A DNA stretch of 64,000 bases from Rhizobium sp. BK399 (GTDB lineage Bacteria; Pseudomonadota; Alphaproteobacteria; Rhizobiales; Rhizobiaceae): contig NZ_JACIAH010000012.1 in NCBI RefSeq assembly GCF_014194695.1, positions 62,001 through 126,000 of the forward strand, read 5' to 3'. Shown here one piece after another: positions 45,698-54,905 of this stretch. Each line of letters starts with the position of its first letter. Position 1 is the first letter of the stretch. Under the pieces are notes generated by a model that saw nothing but the letters and a program-made list of their open reading frames with translations, ran no database searches and was not told the origin of the DNA. Position numbers and translations under genes: made by a program.

Positions 45698-46882
45698 ATG
45701 GCCACCCAAGACACGTCGCAGGACCCCGGAATAGTCACCGAGATCGATCTCAGGCTTGGGAAAAGCCGCATGGCAAATGCCATCCGGACTTTCGATTGGT
45801 CGCATTCCAGTTTGGGCCCTCCGGGCACCTGGCCGCATTCCTTGGTCGTCAGTCTGCGTTTGGTGCTCAATACGACGCAGCCGATCTGCTTGTGGTGGGG
45901 AACCGACCTGATCAATTTCCACAATGACGCCTATGCACCAATGCTCGGAGCGAGAGCCCCCGGCGCGCTCGGCCAGCCGGCGCAGAAATTGTGGCCGGAT
46001 GTCTGGGACGACGTCCACCCTTTGGTCCAAGAAGCACTCGCCGGGCGTTCTGTCCGCAGGGAGGAGCTGCCATTGCTTATGACGCGCAATGGCTATGAAG
46101 AGCCAACCAGCTGGAGCTTTTCATACTCCCCAGTCTTCGATGACGACGGAACCGTCGCAGGTATAATGAATATCGTGGTTGAGGCGACGGAGCATGTCCT
46201 TCTACGCCAGCGGCTGAGGCAGGCGCTGGAGGAGGCGCGGGAGCATATCCGCGTCCAGAGCGAGCTCGAGCATCGCCAGCGTGAGCTGCAGTCCGAACTT
46301 ACGCACCGGATGAAAAACACGATCGCAATAACGCAGGCTGTTGTCTCCCAGACGCTGAGAACCGCATCGTCTACACAGGAGGCGAGCGAAACGATTAGCG
46401 GTCGCCTGATTGCAATGGCAAGGGCTCAGGACCTCCTGCTTCAGGGCAGCACCTCCAGAATGGGCATTCGTTCTATTATCGACCGTGCTCTCGACGGTCA
46501 TGCAGATGGTGATGGCAGATTTTCCATAGAGGGACCGGATCTTTTGCTGGAAGGGCAGCGCGCCCTCGGACTTTCGCTTGCCATACATGAGCTCGCAACA
46601 AACGCAGCCAAATACGGGGCGCTGTCTTCTGACAAGGGCGTTGTCCATATGCAATGGGCATTGGAAGGCAGCCGTTTCAGGTTTGAATGGAAGGAAAAGG
46701 ATGGACCACCACCGAAACCTCGCGAGCGAACCGGATTTGGATCGCGACTGACCGAAAGGATCGTTGCCTCGTATTTCAAGGGCACCGGGCAAACCTTATT
46801 CGAGCCAGATGGCATTCGCTTCGTTCTCGATGGATTTCTCGAGAACGTCGAGAGCAATACGCATGGCTTTCACGCGCTCTAG
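45698..46882 (+). CDS. PAS-HWE histidine kinase
   Basis: A 394-residue soluble kinase. The N-terminal PAS-like domain (ANAIRTFDWSHSSLGPPGTW) is homologous to that of the large hybrid kinase upstream. The HWE kinase core shows the phospho-His in ELTHRMKNTIAITQ, the N-box HELATNAAKYGALS and the W-x-E motif in FEWKEKDG. ATG 45698 is the start of conserved sequence; frames opening earlier are not family-like. The receiver gene 18 bases downstream is its likely partner. Confidence 0.85.
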   Translation: MATQDTSQDPGIVTEIDLRLGKSRMANAIRTFDWSHSSLGPPGTWPHSLVVSLRLVLNTTQPICLWWGTDLINFHNDAYAPMLGARAPGALGQPAQKLWPDVWDDVHPLVQEALAGRSVRREELPLLMTRNGYEEPTSWSFSYSPVFDDDGTVAGIMNIVVEATEHVLLRQRLRQALEEAREHIRVQSELEHRQRELQSELTHRMKNTIAITQAVVSQTLRTASSTQEASETISGRLIAMARAQDLLLQGSTSRMGIRSIIDRALDGHADGDGRFSIEGPDLLLEGQRALGLSLAIHELATNAAKYGALSSDKGVVHMQWALEGSRFRFEWKEKDGPPPKPRERTGFGSRLTERIVASYFKGTGQTLFEPDGIRFVLDGFLENVESNTHGFHAL

Positions 46883-46900
46883 ACTAGGTACCAGGCCAGA

Positions 46901-47263
46901 ATGACCGCAGCTATTTCGCTTCTAGTCGTTGAGGACGAGCCCCTCCTACGGCTTGACATTGTTGATTTCCTGACGGACGAGGGCTTCATCGTCTGGGAGG
47001 CAGATAATGCAGCCAAGGCGATGGATACCCTCGTTCACCATCAAGAAATCAGGCTTGTCCTGACCGATGTTGACATGCCTGGCGCAATGGATGGCATCAA
47101 GCTTGCCACCTACGTCAGGGATCGGTGGCCGCCTCTGAAAATCATCGTCGTTTCAGGCTACCGAACGGTCCACAGAGATGAGATCCCTCCAGAAAGCCGT
47201 TTTGTGAGCAAGCCCTACGACCCGCGACAGATTGTCAGGACAATCCGTGAAATGCTGGCTTAG
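46901..47263 (+). CDS. Stand-alone response regulator receiver protein
   Basis: A 120-residue intact receiver: VVEDEPLLRLDIVDFL, phospho-acceptor Asp in LVLTDVDMPGAMDG, VRDRWPPLKIIVVSGY with the switch Ser, Lys in FVSKPYD. It starts 18 bases after the HWE kinase and is the probable phosphate acceptor. It is the intact homologue of the frameshifted receiver at 29808. Confidence 0.85.
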   Translation: MTAAISLLVVEDEPLLRLDIVDFLTDEGFIVWEADNAAKAMDTLVHHQEIRLVLTDVDMPGAMDGIKLATYVRDRWPPLKIIVVSGYRTVHRDEIPPESRFVSKPYDPRQIVRTIREMLA

Positions 47264-47311
47264 AGCAGTGGTTTTCTTTGCGAAACAGTGTGGTTCGATG
47301 TTCTCAGTCAG

Positions 47312-47500
47312 CTACGGCAGCACAATCAAAAGTACGATCATGATAGCGGCGGTCAGCAAGCAAAGTACATCAAGCCCAACGGTCACGATATCAGACGCGC
47401 GACGTCGTCTCGATCGCTCGAACGTGGCGGCAATGCCCGCACCCATGAAGCTCATGACAGCGACTATACCCAGCACTAGCGGTAAATGGGCTGTTTCCAT
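47312..47500 (-). CDS. Small two-helix membrane protein (62 aa)
   Basis: A 62-residue protein with helix 1 (LPLVLGIVAVMSFMGAGIAA), a basic loop (FERSRRRRASD) and helix 2 (VLCLLTAAIMIVLLIVLP). GGGAGG precedes ATG 47500 and an EcfG-type promoter lies just upstream. No family recognised. Confidence 0.6.
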   Translation of the reverse strand: METAHLPLVLGIVAVMSFMGAGIAATFERSRRRRASDIVTVGLDVLCLLTAAIMIVLLIVLP

Positions 47501-47528
47501 CTCTAACCTCCCTTCTCTGGAAACCCCA

Positions 47529-47553
47529 AACCAGAATAAGGGCTCTAGGTTCC
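47529..47553 (-). promoter_or_regulatory. EcfG/RpoE2-type promoter (GGTT variant)
   Basis: Minus strand GGAAC (47553-47549), 16 bases, GGTT (47532-47529); fits GGAAC-N18-TT, 28 bases before the 62-residue membrane protein. Confidence 0.55.
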
Positions 47554-48423
47554 TTCGCCTACCACGGAGCAAGCTGCGCTGGTGGATGGCGACTGTCGTT
47601 GGCTGCAGATGAACCGGAGAGTGCCTGGCCGATCTGAAGCGAGGCTCGCCTTGCAAAGCCGAGATGGCGTCCGGAGAAACATGTTGGCATTGTTAGCCAC
47701 GCCCCCCGCTGAAGTGCTCGGCGTCGCCTGTTCGCCTGAAAGAAACCTGCGACCAGTCGATGTTGATCGTGTTTCTTCATGGAATTGGCGCATGGGGGCG
47801 CAGCTGATGCCTTTGGCATCCTCGTGGCGCCCCCACCTCCCGCATGCTCGGTGTTTGGCGGCCATGAGTGGTTCAGCGTAGGAGGAAATCCATTGGACCC
47901 GGACCGCATATGGGGGCTGCCCGGACGCGGTTGGACGATTTGATAAACGAAATCATTCACCGAGAAGGGTTGTGAGCTGTCTGCACCGCACTGCGTTCGT
48001 TGGGTGTCGCAAGCCGCAATCGTTGCACTCGATGGTCTTGCGTTTGGCCGCTGGAAAATCGGTGCATTGATCTCAGGAAGATTGAGCTCCAAGGGATTCA
48101 GCAGCGCAGACCCTGCTTACCGCGCAATCCTGTCGAGTGACTACGGACCGCCGCAACAATTGCCATTTCGCCGGAGGAACCCGCAACGCGGCGCAGAAAA
48201 CGTGTGTCGTTGAGATCAGCAGCAAATAGGGGATCACCGCATTGACCTCCGCCAGACTGTAGAATGTTTGATGGCGAAGGCCGCCCAACAGCCAGCGCGC
48301 GACGATGCGAACCGCCGCCTCTACTCGAGAACGGCGTGGCCGCGTCGGCACGACGGCGCTCCCATAATGCGCCGCATTTCCAGCGGTCAAATGCCACGGC
48401 CCATGGAACCGCTAGCTTCCGGA
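47554..48423. other. Relic region with IS21-type fragment
   Basis: About 870 bases without an intact gene. An IS21-type transposase fragment lies at about 48167-48324. The remainder gives nothing recognisable on either strand. Confidence 0.4.
48167..48324 (-). mobile_element. IS21-family transposase (IstA) fragment, decayed
   Basis: Minus strand reads VEAAVRIVARWLLGGLRHQT, FYSLAEVNAVI, then after a frame shift DLNDTRFLRRVAGSSGE. This matches the IstA segment V-x-x-W-x-L-x-x-L-R-x-x-x-F-x-S-L-A-E-x-N-x-x-I ... L-N-x-R. No ends or IstB are visible. Confidence 0.55.
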
Positions 48424-48630
48424 TTATTCACTATCGCCCCGTTGCTTGAGACCATCTGAGAGATTCTTGACGCGCGGATTGGCGTTGGTCTCACCTTGGG
48501 AATCCGGTGTTTTGTCAGGATCATCCTTGGCCGGCAAATAGCCGCGCGGTTTATTTTCTCGAGGGCCTTCCCAACGCGGTGACTGGTCAGTCGTACCTGG
48601 TGTTCCGTCTTTAGGGGTGTTCATTCCCAT
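48424..48630 (-). CDS. Small hydrophilic Pro/Asp-rich protein (68 aa)
   Basis: A 68-residue disordered protein (TPKDGTPGTTDQSPRWEGPR ... GETNANPRVKNLSDGLKQ). GGAG precedes the start and a stress-type promoter lies about 26 bases upstream. Composition resembles the small protein at 21356. No family recognised. Confidence 0.55.
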   Translation of the reverse strand: MGMNTPKDGTPGTTDQSPRWEGPRENKPRGYLPAKDDPDKTPDSQGETNANPRVKNLSDGLKQRGDSE

Positions 48631-48655
48631 TGTTCATCTCCTTTGATCCCTGTAA

Positions 48656-48680
48656 AACAAACCAGAGAAGCTTCGGTTCC
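48656..48680 (-). promoter_or_regulatory. EcfG/RpoE2-type promoter (TGTT variant)
   Basis: Minus strand GGAAC (48680-48676), 16 bases, TGTT (48659-48656); fits GGAAC-N18-TT and sits 25 bases before ATG 48630. Confidence 0.5.
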
Positions 48681-48905
48681 TCTCATTATCGGTCTGTCTG
48701 CTCGCAAGTTTGTGGCATCGAGACAGGATCAATACGCTCACTACAATCTTAAATGGCAGAGGTCTCCAAGGGGGCGGGGTTTGGGTTCCACAGCTATCGA
48801 CTGTTTGGGGGTCGATCACGGAACCAAACAAGCGCGTCGCAGTTGGGTTCCAAGGAGAGGGGTATATCTTCTCTCGTCGACGCGTTGTTAGCTTTGCGGG
48901 AACGA

Positions 48906-49859
48906 ATGAGTGCCCTCTCAACATCCATGTCATGGGTTGGCCGTATGCCGAGCAAGGTTGCAATATCTGTCCTTGTGTTCGGTCTCGTCGCCGTTTTCTG
49001 TCTCGTCACTTGGAACTTCACGAAAGCCGTCCCAACGTTTCTGCCTGGTGACGAACGGCTTGAAGGGGGTGATGAACGGCGCGGCGCCCTGGTCTTTGCC
49101 GCGGCCAGTTGTTCGTCTTGTCATGCTACGCCGGGACAAACCGACCGTCATAAGCTCGGAGGCGGCCTAGCGCTTGCCTCGCCGTACGGTACTTTCCGTG
49201 CCCCGAATATATCCTCGGATCGCACTGACGGTATAGGCTCTTGGTCTGCATCCGACATCGGGAATGCATTGGTGGCCGGAATATCGCCTGACCGGGAGCA
49301 CTACTACCCAACGTTTCCCTACACTAGCTATACCGGCATAACGCTGGCGGATCTCAGAGATCTCATTGCTTATATGCGCGTTCTTCCACCTGTGACGGGA
49401 CGCCCGCCGCCGCACGACATTCCGATCCTACTGCGGTTCCGACCTTTTATCGCGTTCTGGAAGCTGCTCTACTTCAGCGAGGGACAAACTCAAGGCGAAA
49501 AAAACGGAGATGCTTTACACGATCGCGGCGGCTACCTCGTGGAGGCACTCGTACATTGCGCCGAATGCCACTCGACACGAAACGTTATGGGCGCGATCCA
49601 GCCTTCAACGCGCTTTGCCGGCGGCCCAGACCCCGAAGGAACGGGCTTTGTTCCGAATATCACGCCAAGCAGGATAGGAAGCTGGACGGAAAACGATATC
49701 GCAACAATGTTGGCGACGGGAGAAACACCTAACCACGGCCGTGTCGGCTCCTCAATGGCAGACGTAGTCGAAAATACATCAACCCTCCCGGAAACCGACC
49801 TACAAGCGATTGCCCGCTACATCAAAAGCCTCCCATCTCGTCACACCCCCAAGCCCTGA
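48906..49859 (+). CDS. Membrane-anchored diheme cytochrome c
   Basis: A 317-residue protein: an N-terminal membrane anchor (KVAISVLVFGLVAVFCLVTW) and two cytochrome c domains with CSSCH and CAECH heme sites, each with a distal Met candidate region (NISSDRTDGIGSWS and NITPSRIGSWTEND blocks). It resembles the cytochrome subunits of periplasmic dehydrogenases. It converges directly with the respiratory operon (stops adjoin at 49859/49860). The start is taken at ATG 48906; ATG 48945 is also possible. Confidence 0.8.
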   Translation: MSALSTSMSWVGRMPSKVAISVLVFGLVAVFCLVTWNFTKAVPTFLPGDERLEGGDERRGALVFAAASCSSCHATPGQTDRHKLGGGLALASPYGTFRAPNISSDRTDGIGSWSASDIGNALVAGISPDREHYYPTFPYTSYTGITLADLRDLIAYMRVLPPVTGRPPPHDIPILLRFRPFIAFWKLLYFSEGQTQGEKNGDALHDRGGYLVEALVHCAECHSTRNVMGAIQPSTRFAGGPDPEGTGFVPNITPSRIGSWTENDIATMLATGETPNHGRVGSSMADVVENTSTLPETDLQAIARYIKSLPSRHTPKP

Positions 49860-50270
49860 TTATTTGCCGTAGAGGTACGCCGAAAGATGCCGCGCCTCGG
49901 CCTCCGTCACGCCGGTCGCTGGCATCGCGGACTGCGGTGAAAAGCGCTGCGGCGATACAATCCAGGCCGTAAGATTGTCTGGCGTGTTGTTGATGACACC
50001 GCCAATATAGACCTGCTGGGACAATTGCTCCAAGGGAGCCCCTACTTTTCCATCTGCTCCGGGAACACCAGAAATGGTGTGACACCCACCACACCCGTAC
50101 CGACGGAAAATGGGCAATGCGAGCGTTGAATCGCCGCCTGTAAGTGCCTCGGCGATCGTTTGTCGTTTTGATTGTTCCTTGAACGCATTCGTCAGGTATC
50201 CGACAAGCAACACTGCAGCGACCATTCCGGTTATTGCCGTGAGCCTATACGACATCAAACCCAGGGGCAT
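49860..50270 (-). CDS. Monoheme cytochrome c, membrane-anchored
   Basis: A 136-residue protein with an N-terminal membrane helix (LTAITGMVAAVLLVGYLTNA) and one heme site CGGCH, with a late Met (SAMPATGVTEAEARHLSAYL). ATG 50270 has GGAGG upstream and overlaps the end of ctaG by 26 bases. It is the last gene of the oxidase operon and may feed electrons to the CuA domain. Confidence 0.85.
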   Translation of the reverse strand: MPLGLMSYRLTAITGMVAAVLLVGYLTNAFKEQSKRQTIAEALTGGDSTLALPIFRRYGCGGCHTISGVPGADGKVGAPLEQLSQQVYIGGVINNTPDNLTAWIVSPQRFSPQSAMPATGVTEAEARHLSAYLYGK

Positions 50271-51132
50271 CCTTTCCTCCCTTACCCGCCCTATGGATCC
50301 AGATGGCCATCAGCCAGAGCGCAGCGCCCCCATAGATCAGTCCCCCTGGTACCCACATGATGGCGCCCGCGAGTTGCTGATCCTCCAGCGGGGTCATCCC
50401 CCAGTGAGGGGCCGAGCGCGTTTGGACAACATAGAGGACGCGTGGGGCAAAGGTGATCAATGCGCCGAGCATGGTCGTATGCATCATCGTGACGAAGAGG
50501 TGCCAGGCTGCGGCACCCCCGTCGCAACGCCAGATGACGGCCCACCAGAAAAAAACCCCCGTCAGGAAAAAACTCAGATGCTGCAAGCGGTGGACCAGGG
50601 GACTTGTAACCGCAGCATCGAATAAGGCAGGCACATGCCAGCTCCAGATCGCCAGACCATGGAGGACAGTCGCGACGAAGGGTACGGTTAGTAACCGCCA
50701 GCCAGTCTGAAGAAAGCGGGTGACAAGGACCTTTCCGACGAGATGGCGCAATCGGCGCGGCATGCCCCACATCAATGATCCAATCGGCCTTGCCAGCACA
50801 AGACATGGTGCTGCAACGATCATGACCAGCTCATGTTCAACCATATGAACCGAAAAAAGGTGTTCACCGAGCTCGTGTAGAGGTGAGACCAACGCAACGA
50901 CAAGGGTCGCGAGGCCTGCCCAGAAGAGCGTTGCTTCCCCCAGGTGATACGAGCCGCGAGGTCTGCGACTTGTGAGGGCGAAGACGCCAGCGCTGTAGAG
51001 GAGAACGAGAATTGTCAACGGCACCATAATCCACGGATCGATGGGCCACGGTGCAACCGTATGCTGGTCGGCGTCATGCGCCACCGCAAAGTGGGGGTTG
51101 ATGAAGATAAAGATCGCTATTAGTGCACGCAT
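50245..51132 (-). CDS. ctaG: Cytochrome c oxidase assembly protein, caa3_CtaG family
   Basis: A 295-residue seven-helix membrane protein of the caa3-CtaG family: LVSPLHELGEHLFSVHMVEH, the His-rich helices VHRLQHLSFFLTGVFFWWAV and HLFVTMMHTTMLGALITFAP are family landmarks that probably bind copper for CuB insertion. The N-terminus (MRALIAIFIF) is preceded by a region inside the previous gene; the start at 51132 overlaps it by 13 bases. Confidence 0.9.
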   Translation of the reverse strand: MRALIAIFIFINPHFAVAHDADQHTVAPWPIDPWIMVPLTILVLLYSAGVFALTSRRPRGSYHLGEATLFWAGLATLVVALVSPLHELGEHLFSVHMVEHELVMIVAAPCLVLARPIGSLMWGMPRRLRHLVGKVLVTRFLQTGWRLLTVPFVATVLHGLAIWSWHVPALFDAAVTSPLVHRLQHLSFFLTGVFFWWAVIWRCDGGAAAWHLFVTMMHTTMLGALITFAPRVLYVVQTRSAPHWGMTPLEDQQLAGAIMWVPGGLIYGGAALWLMAIWIHRAGKGGKDAPGFDVV

Positions 51133-51422
51133 GGGTCTAACAGCACGGCAGCTGCCCCCTGCAAGATGAGCGCAAATGTAAAACTCATGCCTAGAAGCAC
51201 TTCGGATCTGCTGCCAAAGATGCCAATGCGTGACGTCGCCCGCCTTCTCAAAGCGATCGTTGTCGCGATTGAGACTGCCACGATCGCCAACGCTGCGAGC
51301 AGCGTCCAATCCGTGCCCAACTGACAATCCCTGTACGGAAGTAAGAGGCCGAGCTGGGTGTTAAGCGCCCATAAAAACGGAGGCAGAACGACGAGACGGT
51401 GTCGGAGTGAAGATGATGTCAT
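51120..51422 (-). CDS. Small membrane protein of oxidase operon (100 aa)
   Basis: A 100-residue protein with two or three membrane helices (LVVLPPFLWALNTQLGLLLP, WTLLAALAIVAVSIATTIAL, LLGMSFTFALILQGAAAVLL). ATG 51422 overlaps the coxC stop by four bases. Its place between coxC and ctaG suggests a small structural subunit or assembly factor. No family recognised. Confidence 0.65.
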   Translation of the reverse strand: MTSSSLRHRLVVLPPFLWALNTQLGLLLPYRDCQLGTDWTLLAALAIVAVSIATTIALRRRATSRIGIFGSRSEVLLGMSFTFALILQGAAAVLLDPCVH

Positions 51423-52021
51423 AGACGTGGAACCCAATAAATACAGCCGTAAATCGGCAACCAAATGAGGACCACGAAGTTCCAGTAAAGCGCGTTGTCC
51501 TGGACGTCGCCGAAGCGGCGCGTGTTGTTCCCGTGCCGAGTGAACATCAGACAAGTGAGGACGACAGTATCTGCGAGGTCCGTTACAATATGGGTGGTGT
51601 GCAGGCCGAGAAGTGTCCACACGATCGACCCGTAGGCATTCTGGTCCCACATCGTATGAAGGGCGTAGAATTCGAAGACGCGAAACGGCAAGGGGATAAT
51701 TCCAAGAAACGTCATCACGATCAGACCAATTTGCACGCGCCGTAACTGTTTTCGCTCAGCCCATCGTGAGAGAAGAACATTCGGAACAACGCTTGCCAGA
51801 AGGATGGCTGTCAACCAGGTGCCTGCCTGGAGATCGGGCGGGGGCGCATCAATCGGCCATACCGGCGCGAGGCCCATCAGGTAGAAGTAGACAGCGATCC
51901 CTAGCGCAAATCCGGTCCCTTCGATGAGCATGAATGCACAGGTCGCCCACCACGTGGGGCTAGCCATCCCCATCCCATGAAGGGGCAAGTTGGACGTGTC
52001 GAGTACAATACGATCCCTCAC
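51419..52021 (-). CDS. Cytochrome c oxidase subunit III
   Basis: A 200-residue five-helix subunit III of the shorter (caa3/bo3-like) type: WWATCAFMLIEGTGFALGIA, the lipid-contact motif FEFYALHTMWDQNAYGSIVW, LGLHTTHIVTDLADTVVL and WNFVVLIWLPIYGCIYW. The start is GTG 52021, which overlaps the coxA stop in GTGA; the longer open frame lies within coxA. It is needed for oxidase stability. Confidence 0.85.
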   Translation of the reverse strand: MRDRIVLDTSNLPLHGMGMASPTWWATCAFMLIEGTGFALGIAVYFYLMGLAPVWPIDAPPPDLQAGTWLTAILLASVVPNVLLSRWAERKQLRRVQIGLIVMTFLGIIPLPFRVFEFYALHTMWDQNAYGSIVWTLLGLHTTHIVTDLADTVVLTCLMFTRHGNNTRRFGDVQDNALYWNFVVLIWLPIYGCIYWVPRL

Positions 52022-53925
52022 GCCTCGTCCTCCGGATCTCCCTTTGGCCAGAACCATCCGATTAAGGTTACCACGATCGGTATCGCGCCCCAGATGACTG
52101 CCCAGGGGGAGAAGATCGACCAGATCAGCATGACAGCAGTCGCAACAGCGGTCCAAAAGGGCCATAGTGAATTTCGTGCCGACGATTCCCGTGCCTCAGG
52201 CGCGGCATCCACCACTCGTGTTACCAGAAGTTCGCGACGGTCCACGCGAAGCCCGGCCGCGACGGGCAGAAGATCCTGGTCAGCTGATAGTGGAGCCAAG
52301 CTGTTGACCACGGGGATGCGGCGGAAATTAAAGGCTGGGGGAGGCGACGACGTCGCCCATTCCAAAGTCGTCGCGCTCCATGGGTTTGGCCCGGCTAACG
52401 ACCCCATTCGCCAACTGCACACCATGTCAACAAAAAAGATAAAAAAACCGGCAGCCAGGACGACAGAACTAAAACTGATAAAGAGATTCAGCCCCGCCCA
52501 AGGCAGCTCCGGCTGATAAGTGTAGACCCGTCGGGGCATTCCCGCTAGGCCGAGAATGTGCATCGGAAAAAAAGTAAGATGAAAGCCGATGAAGATGAGC
52601 CAGAACGCCCACCGTCCGAGGCGTTCGCTCATCATGTGGCCGGTCGCTTTGGGATACCAGTAATAAATGGCTCCGAGCAATGGGAAAACTGCGCCACCGA
52701 TCAGCACGTAGTGAAAGTGTGCTACGACAAAGTAGGTGTCATGGACTTGCGTGTCCAAGGGAACGGAAGCGACCATCACCCCCGTCAGCCCACCCATCAC
52801 GAAGGTCACTATGAAGCCGAGAACAAACAGAAGGGGCGTCTTGAATACGGGCTTTCCGGCCCAAAGGGTTGCAATCCAACAAAAAATCTGAACGCCGGCT
52901 GGCACGGCAATTGCCATGCTGGAAGCCGTAAAAAAGCTTTCTCCGACCCTTGGCAGGCCAACGGTGAACATGTGATGCACCCAAAGACCGAATGACAAAA
53001 TTCCGGTCGCAATCAACGCGGTGACCAAAGCCAGATAGCCAAACAATGGCCTTCCAACGAATGTCGGCAAAATCGTGGAAACCATGCCGACAGCAGGAAG
53101 GAAAATGATGTAAACCTCGGGATGGCCAAAAAACCAGAACAGATGCTGCCAAAGAAGCGCGTCGCCCCCTTTGGCCGGGTTGTAGAACTGCGTTTCAACC
53201 AGCCTGTCCAGTATTAGTGTTGAGCTGGCGAACATGATCGCAGGCATCGCCATGATGATGAGGAACGACATGACGAGCATCGCCCAGACAAGGACGGGAA
53301 TTCGGTCCAGCGACATTCCCGGTGCCCTCTGCTTGAAGACGGTAGCGACGATCTCTACAGCGACAGCGAGTGCGGCAAGCTCCGTGAAGGTAATCATCTG
53401 CGCCCAGAGATCGGCTCGCTTTCCGGGGCTGTATTGCGGGCCGGCGAGCGGGACGTAGGCAAACCATCCGACATCAGGCGCTGTGTCTAGCGCAAATGAC
53501 AGCCAGAGCAGGATGCCACCAAACAGGAATATCCAATACGAGAACGCGTTCAGGCGAGGGAAAGCAATGTTTCGCGTTCCGACCATGAGAGGAACAAGAT
53601 AGACCGCCATTGCCTCCATGATCGGGACGGCAAAAAGGAACATCATGTTCGACCCGTGCATCGTGAAGATCTGATTATACCGGTCAGGGCCGATGTAGCG
53701 CGCCTCCGGCCGCGATAGCTGAAGGCGCATCGCAAGTGCCAGGATTCCCCCAAGAATGAGAAACACAAAGGCGGTGACGACATAGCGTCGCGCGATGATC
53801 TTGTGATCCACGGTCGCTAGAATGCCCCTTACACCAGAAGGAGAAGCCCATGTTCTGGCTAACCGCGATTCCAGATCTGCGTCACTGAGGTCGATATCTG
53901 TCAAGGCTCGCTGATCACCGGTCAT
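52018..53925 (-). CDS. Cytochrome c oxidase subunit I, caa3-type, non-canonical proton channels
   Basis: A 635-residue 12-plus-helix heme-copper oxidase subunit. Active-site residues are present: heme His in TMHGSNMMF, CuB His and cross-linked Tyr in FFGHPEVYIIF with the adjacent Glu, WVHHMFTVG and the heme ligands in AHFHYVLIGG. The D-channel entry Asp is replaced by Asn (GTRNIAFPRLN where A-type enzymes have GAPDMAFPRLN) and the K-channel Lys by Gln (AVPAGVQIFCW for AVPTGIKIFSW). The C-terminus has two extra helices, as in caa3 CtaD. It overlaps neighbours by four bases on both sides. Confidence 0.9.
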   Translation of the reverse strand: MTGDQRALTDIDLSDADLESRLARTWASPSGVRGILATVDHKIIARRYVVTAFVFLILGGILALAMRLQLSRPEARYIGPDRYNQIFTMHGSNMMFLFAVPIMEAMAVYLVPLMVGTRNIAFPRLNAFSYWIFLFGGILLWLSFALDTAPDVGWFAYVPLAGPQYSPGKRADLWAQMITFTELAALAVAVEIVATVFKQRAPGMSLDRIPVLVWAMLVMSFLIIMAMPAIMFASSTLILDRLVETQFYNPAKGGDALLWQHLFWFFGHPEVYIIFLPAVGMVSTILPTFVGRPLFGYLALVTALIATGILSFGLWVHHMFTVGLPRVGESFFTASSMAIAVPAGVQIFCWIATLWAGKPVFKTPLLFVLGFIVTFVMGGLTGVMVASVPLDTQVHDTYFVVAHFHYVLIGGAVFPLLGAIYYWYPKATGHMMSERLGRWAFWLIFIGFHLTFFPMHILGLAGMPRRVYTYQPELPWAGLNLFISFSSVVLAAGFFIFFVDMVCSWRMGSLAGPNPWSATTLEWATSSPPPAFNFRRIPVVNSLAPLSADQDLLPVAAGLRVDRRELLVTRVVDAAPEARESSARNSLWPFWTAVATAVMLIWSIFSPWAVIWGAIPIVVTLIGWFWPKGDPEDEA

Positions 53926-54905
53926 TTCAGGCTTTCCATATAGGCTGAGACCTGTCGCAGCTCATCGCTTGTCAATGGAACGAGTGGCATGTTATTCCCT
54001 GGCTTTATTGTCTGAGGGTCTGCTATCCATGCGGCAAGCGAGCCGCGTGTGGTCTCGAGCACGCCAGCAGCAATTGTCTGCCGGCTACCGACATGGGTCA
54101 GATCTGGACCGCTTGTTCCAGCCGCAGGCGTTCCCCGAACCGTGTGGCAGGCAGCGCAGGGCTTGTTGTTGAACACCGTCTTGCCTGCATCTGCCTCCTG
54201 CATACTTGGTTCGATTGCTGCTGCTGCCTGATTGACTTGCCACCGTTGGAAGTCGGCCTCCTCCTGTGCTATCACGAGCAAGGCCATGTGGCCGTGCTGC
54301 AAGCCACAAAACTCCGCGCATTGCCCGCGATATACCCCTGGTCGCTCTGCTCGAAGCGTCAGGAGGTTGCGGCGACCAGGGATCAAATCCAGTTTCCCAG
54401 CGAGACTTGGTACCCAAAATGAGTGGATCACATCCATGGATTCCAGCTCCAGCTGCACGTCCTTCCCGACAGCGACATGAAGTTCGTTGGCGGTCTGAAA
54501 CAGCGTCGCGCCGTTCTGGTCCTTGTAGATAAACTGCCACCACCACTGCTGTGCCTTGACTGTGACAAAGTCGGCGGGATGCCCAGGGGCATCCAGCGCC
54601 CGCGTCGTGTAGAAGCTGGTTAATGTGAGTGCCACGACGATGACTACCGTCGCAGTTGCCGCTGCCTGAACAAATATTGTCATTCTACGGGTGTTAACGC
54701 TGTCGTCTGGGATCTGTCCTCGGCGAAGCAGGGCCCACACAAGAAAACCCGTCACCGAAATCCAGATCACAGAGCAGATAATGACCATGACGATGATGAG
54801 CTGTTGAAGGGCAATGGCGGCGTGGCCATGGGCATTGAGTGCGGCCTGGTTTCCGCTACAGCCAGCGATAAGGAGCAGAAGGGCGGCCACGAAGAGGGCT
54901 TTCAC
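53922..54905 (-). CDS. Cytochrome c oxidase subunit II with fused cytochrome c (caa3-type)
   Basis: A 327-residue lipoprotein-like exported subunit (LLLIAGCSG). Two membrane helices, then the CuA domain with QWWWQFIY and the CuA ligands in GQCAEFCGLQHGHM, then a C-terminal cytochrome c domain with CAACH and a late Met in NNMPLVPLTSDE. This fusion defines caa3 oxidases. It overlaps coxA and the upstream cytochrome gene by four bases each. Confidence 0.92.
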   Translation of the reverse strand: MKALFVAALLLLIAGCSGNQAALNAHGHAAIALQQLIIVMVIICSVIWISVTGFLVWALLRRGQIPDDSVNTRRMTIFVQAAATATVVIVVALTLTSFYTTRALDAPGHPADFVTVKAQQWWWQFIYKDQNGATLFQTANELHVAVGKDVQLELESMDVIHSFWVPSLAGKLDLIPGRRNLLTLRAERPGVYRGQCAEFCGLQHGHMALLVIAQEEADFQRWQVNQAAAAIEPSMQEADAGKTVFNNKPCAACHTVRGTPAAGTSGPDLTHVGSRQTIAAGVLETTRGSLAAWIADPQTIKPGNNMPLVPLTSDELRQVSAYMESLK

